Translations under genes and position numbers: made by a program
In this document: in pieces, positions 63,922 through 64,000 of the stretch
Numbering within the stretch: position 1 is the stretch's first letter
Layout: each line of letters opens with the position of its first letter
Notes under the pieces: model-generated
What the model saw: only the letters and a program-made list of their open reading frames with translations
Told to the model about the DNA's origin: nothing
Databases searched by the model: none
From: Eonycteris spelaea
Lineage: Eukaryota; Chordata; Mammalia; Chiroptera; Pteropodidae
DNA: 64,000 bases
Direction: 5' to 3'
Assembly: GCA_003508835.1 (NCBI GenBank)
Contig: PUFA01000077.1
Span: 8,183,501 to 8,247,500, forward strand

Positions 63922-64000
63922 AGAAGGAAGGAAGGAAGGAAGGAAGGAAGGAAGGAAGGAAGGAAGGAAGGAAGGAAAGAAAGAAAAGAAAGAAAGAAAG
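63829..64000 (+). repeat. (AAAG)n-(GGAA)n purine microsatellite, open at window end
   Basis: At least 170 bases, almost all purine: mixed AAAG/GAAG, about 17 AAAG units, about 14 GGAA units, then AAAG again to the last base. It continues beyond the window. Confidence 0.98.

Noticed and set aside
1..64000. tRNA, rRNA, snRNA or CRISPR features
   Set aside because: Box-B-like sequences seen (for example near 12,655) belong to MIR SINEs. No spaced direct repeats or snRNA-like blocks were found.
1..64000. CpG island or promoter of a gene
   Set aside because: CpGs are scattered; small patches near 15,600, 24,700-25,100, 35,600, 36,700 and 48,300 are too short and sparse.

Overview
This window is mammalian nuclear DNA with no recognisable protein-coding gene, tRNA, rRNA or other functional RNA gene. 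Almost every open reading frame is short and lies in a simple repeat, a fossil transposon or unmatched DNA. It is probably intergenic or deep intronic. The evidence for a mammal is direct. It carries dozens of degenerate MIR and L2 fragments, HAL1 and old L1 (L1M-type) pieces, MaLR/MLT1-type solo LTRs, a MER5A-like and other hAT elements, a Tigger-like element, and many long tetranucleotide and dinucleotide microsatellites. I see no Alu, rodent B1/B2, carnivore tRNA-Lys SINE, ruminant SINE, equid ERE or bat VES copy. The youngest L1 3-prime ends (about 20,037-20,170, and a 46-bp stub at 60,575-60,620) end in a CCCAATA..TTTAATT-A(n) form that I associate with laurasiatherian L1s. A bat or related laurasiatherian is my best guess, held weakly. 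All family names are recalled from consensus sequences, not from a search.

Layout. 1-8.3 kb: old L1 3-prime end, several MIRs, a large pyrimidine microsatellite at 4.3-4.5 kb, and an unexplained single-copy stretch at 2.7-3.1 kb with X-box-like motifs and a strong G-quadruplex motif. 8.9-12.6 kb: sense-strand HAL1/L1 remains split by a (CA)n and a hAT element, then a long L2. 12.6-20.2 kb: MIR, a near-complete MLT1 LTR, a Tigger-like element, a 743-bp L1 fragment with 15-bp target duplications, MER5A, and young L1 ends followed by a perfect hairpin. 20.4-26.0 kb: nested repeats, mainly an antisense L1 split by LTR-like guests, a microsatellite, a GC-rich unidentified insert at 24.6-25.1 kb and a two-motif pentanucleotide array. 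26-32.8 kb: mostly unmatched DNA with poly-T, GGAA, GA and TA tracts. 32.9-34.7 kb: long antisense L1 ORF2 fossil. 34.7-49.6 kb: unmatched DNA interspersed with MIR and L2, including an antisense L2 reverse-transcriptase fossil at 38.7-39.5 kb and an MLT1-like LTR at 41.5 kb. 49.6-51.9 kb: two head-to-tail MIRs, a 400-bp CA-rich domain and hAT elements. 52-58.8 kb: two more LTR-like repeats, MIRs, L2 and a coding-looking but broken stretch at 53.9-54.2 kb. 58.8-64 kb: unmatched DNA, a tiny L1 insertion, an L2 split by a MIR, and a purine microsatellite running off the end.

Nothing here forms a gene system. The items most worth checking are the unidentified GC-rich insert at 24.6-25.1 kb, the coding-like stretch at 53.9-54.2 kb, the motif cluster at 2.76-3.06 kb, and several well-delimited mutational events: a 3-prime-truncated L1, a 46-bp L1, a perfect 14-bp hairpin, a tandem duplication and a pentamer motif switch.
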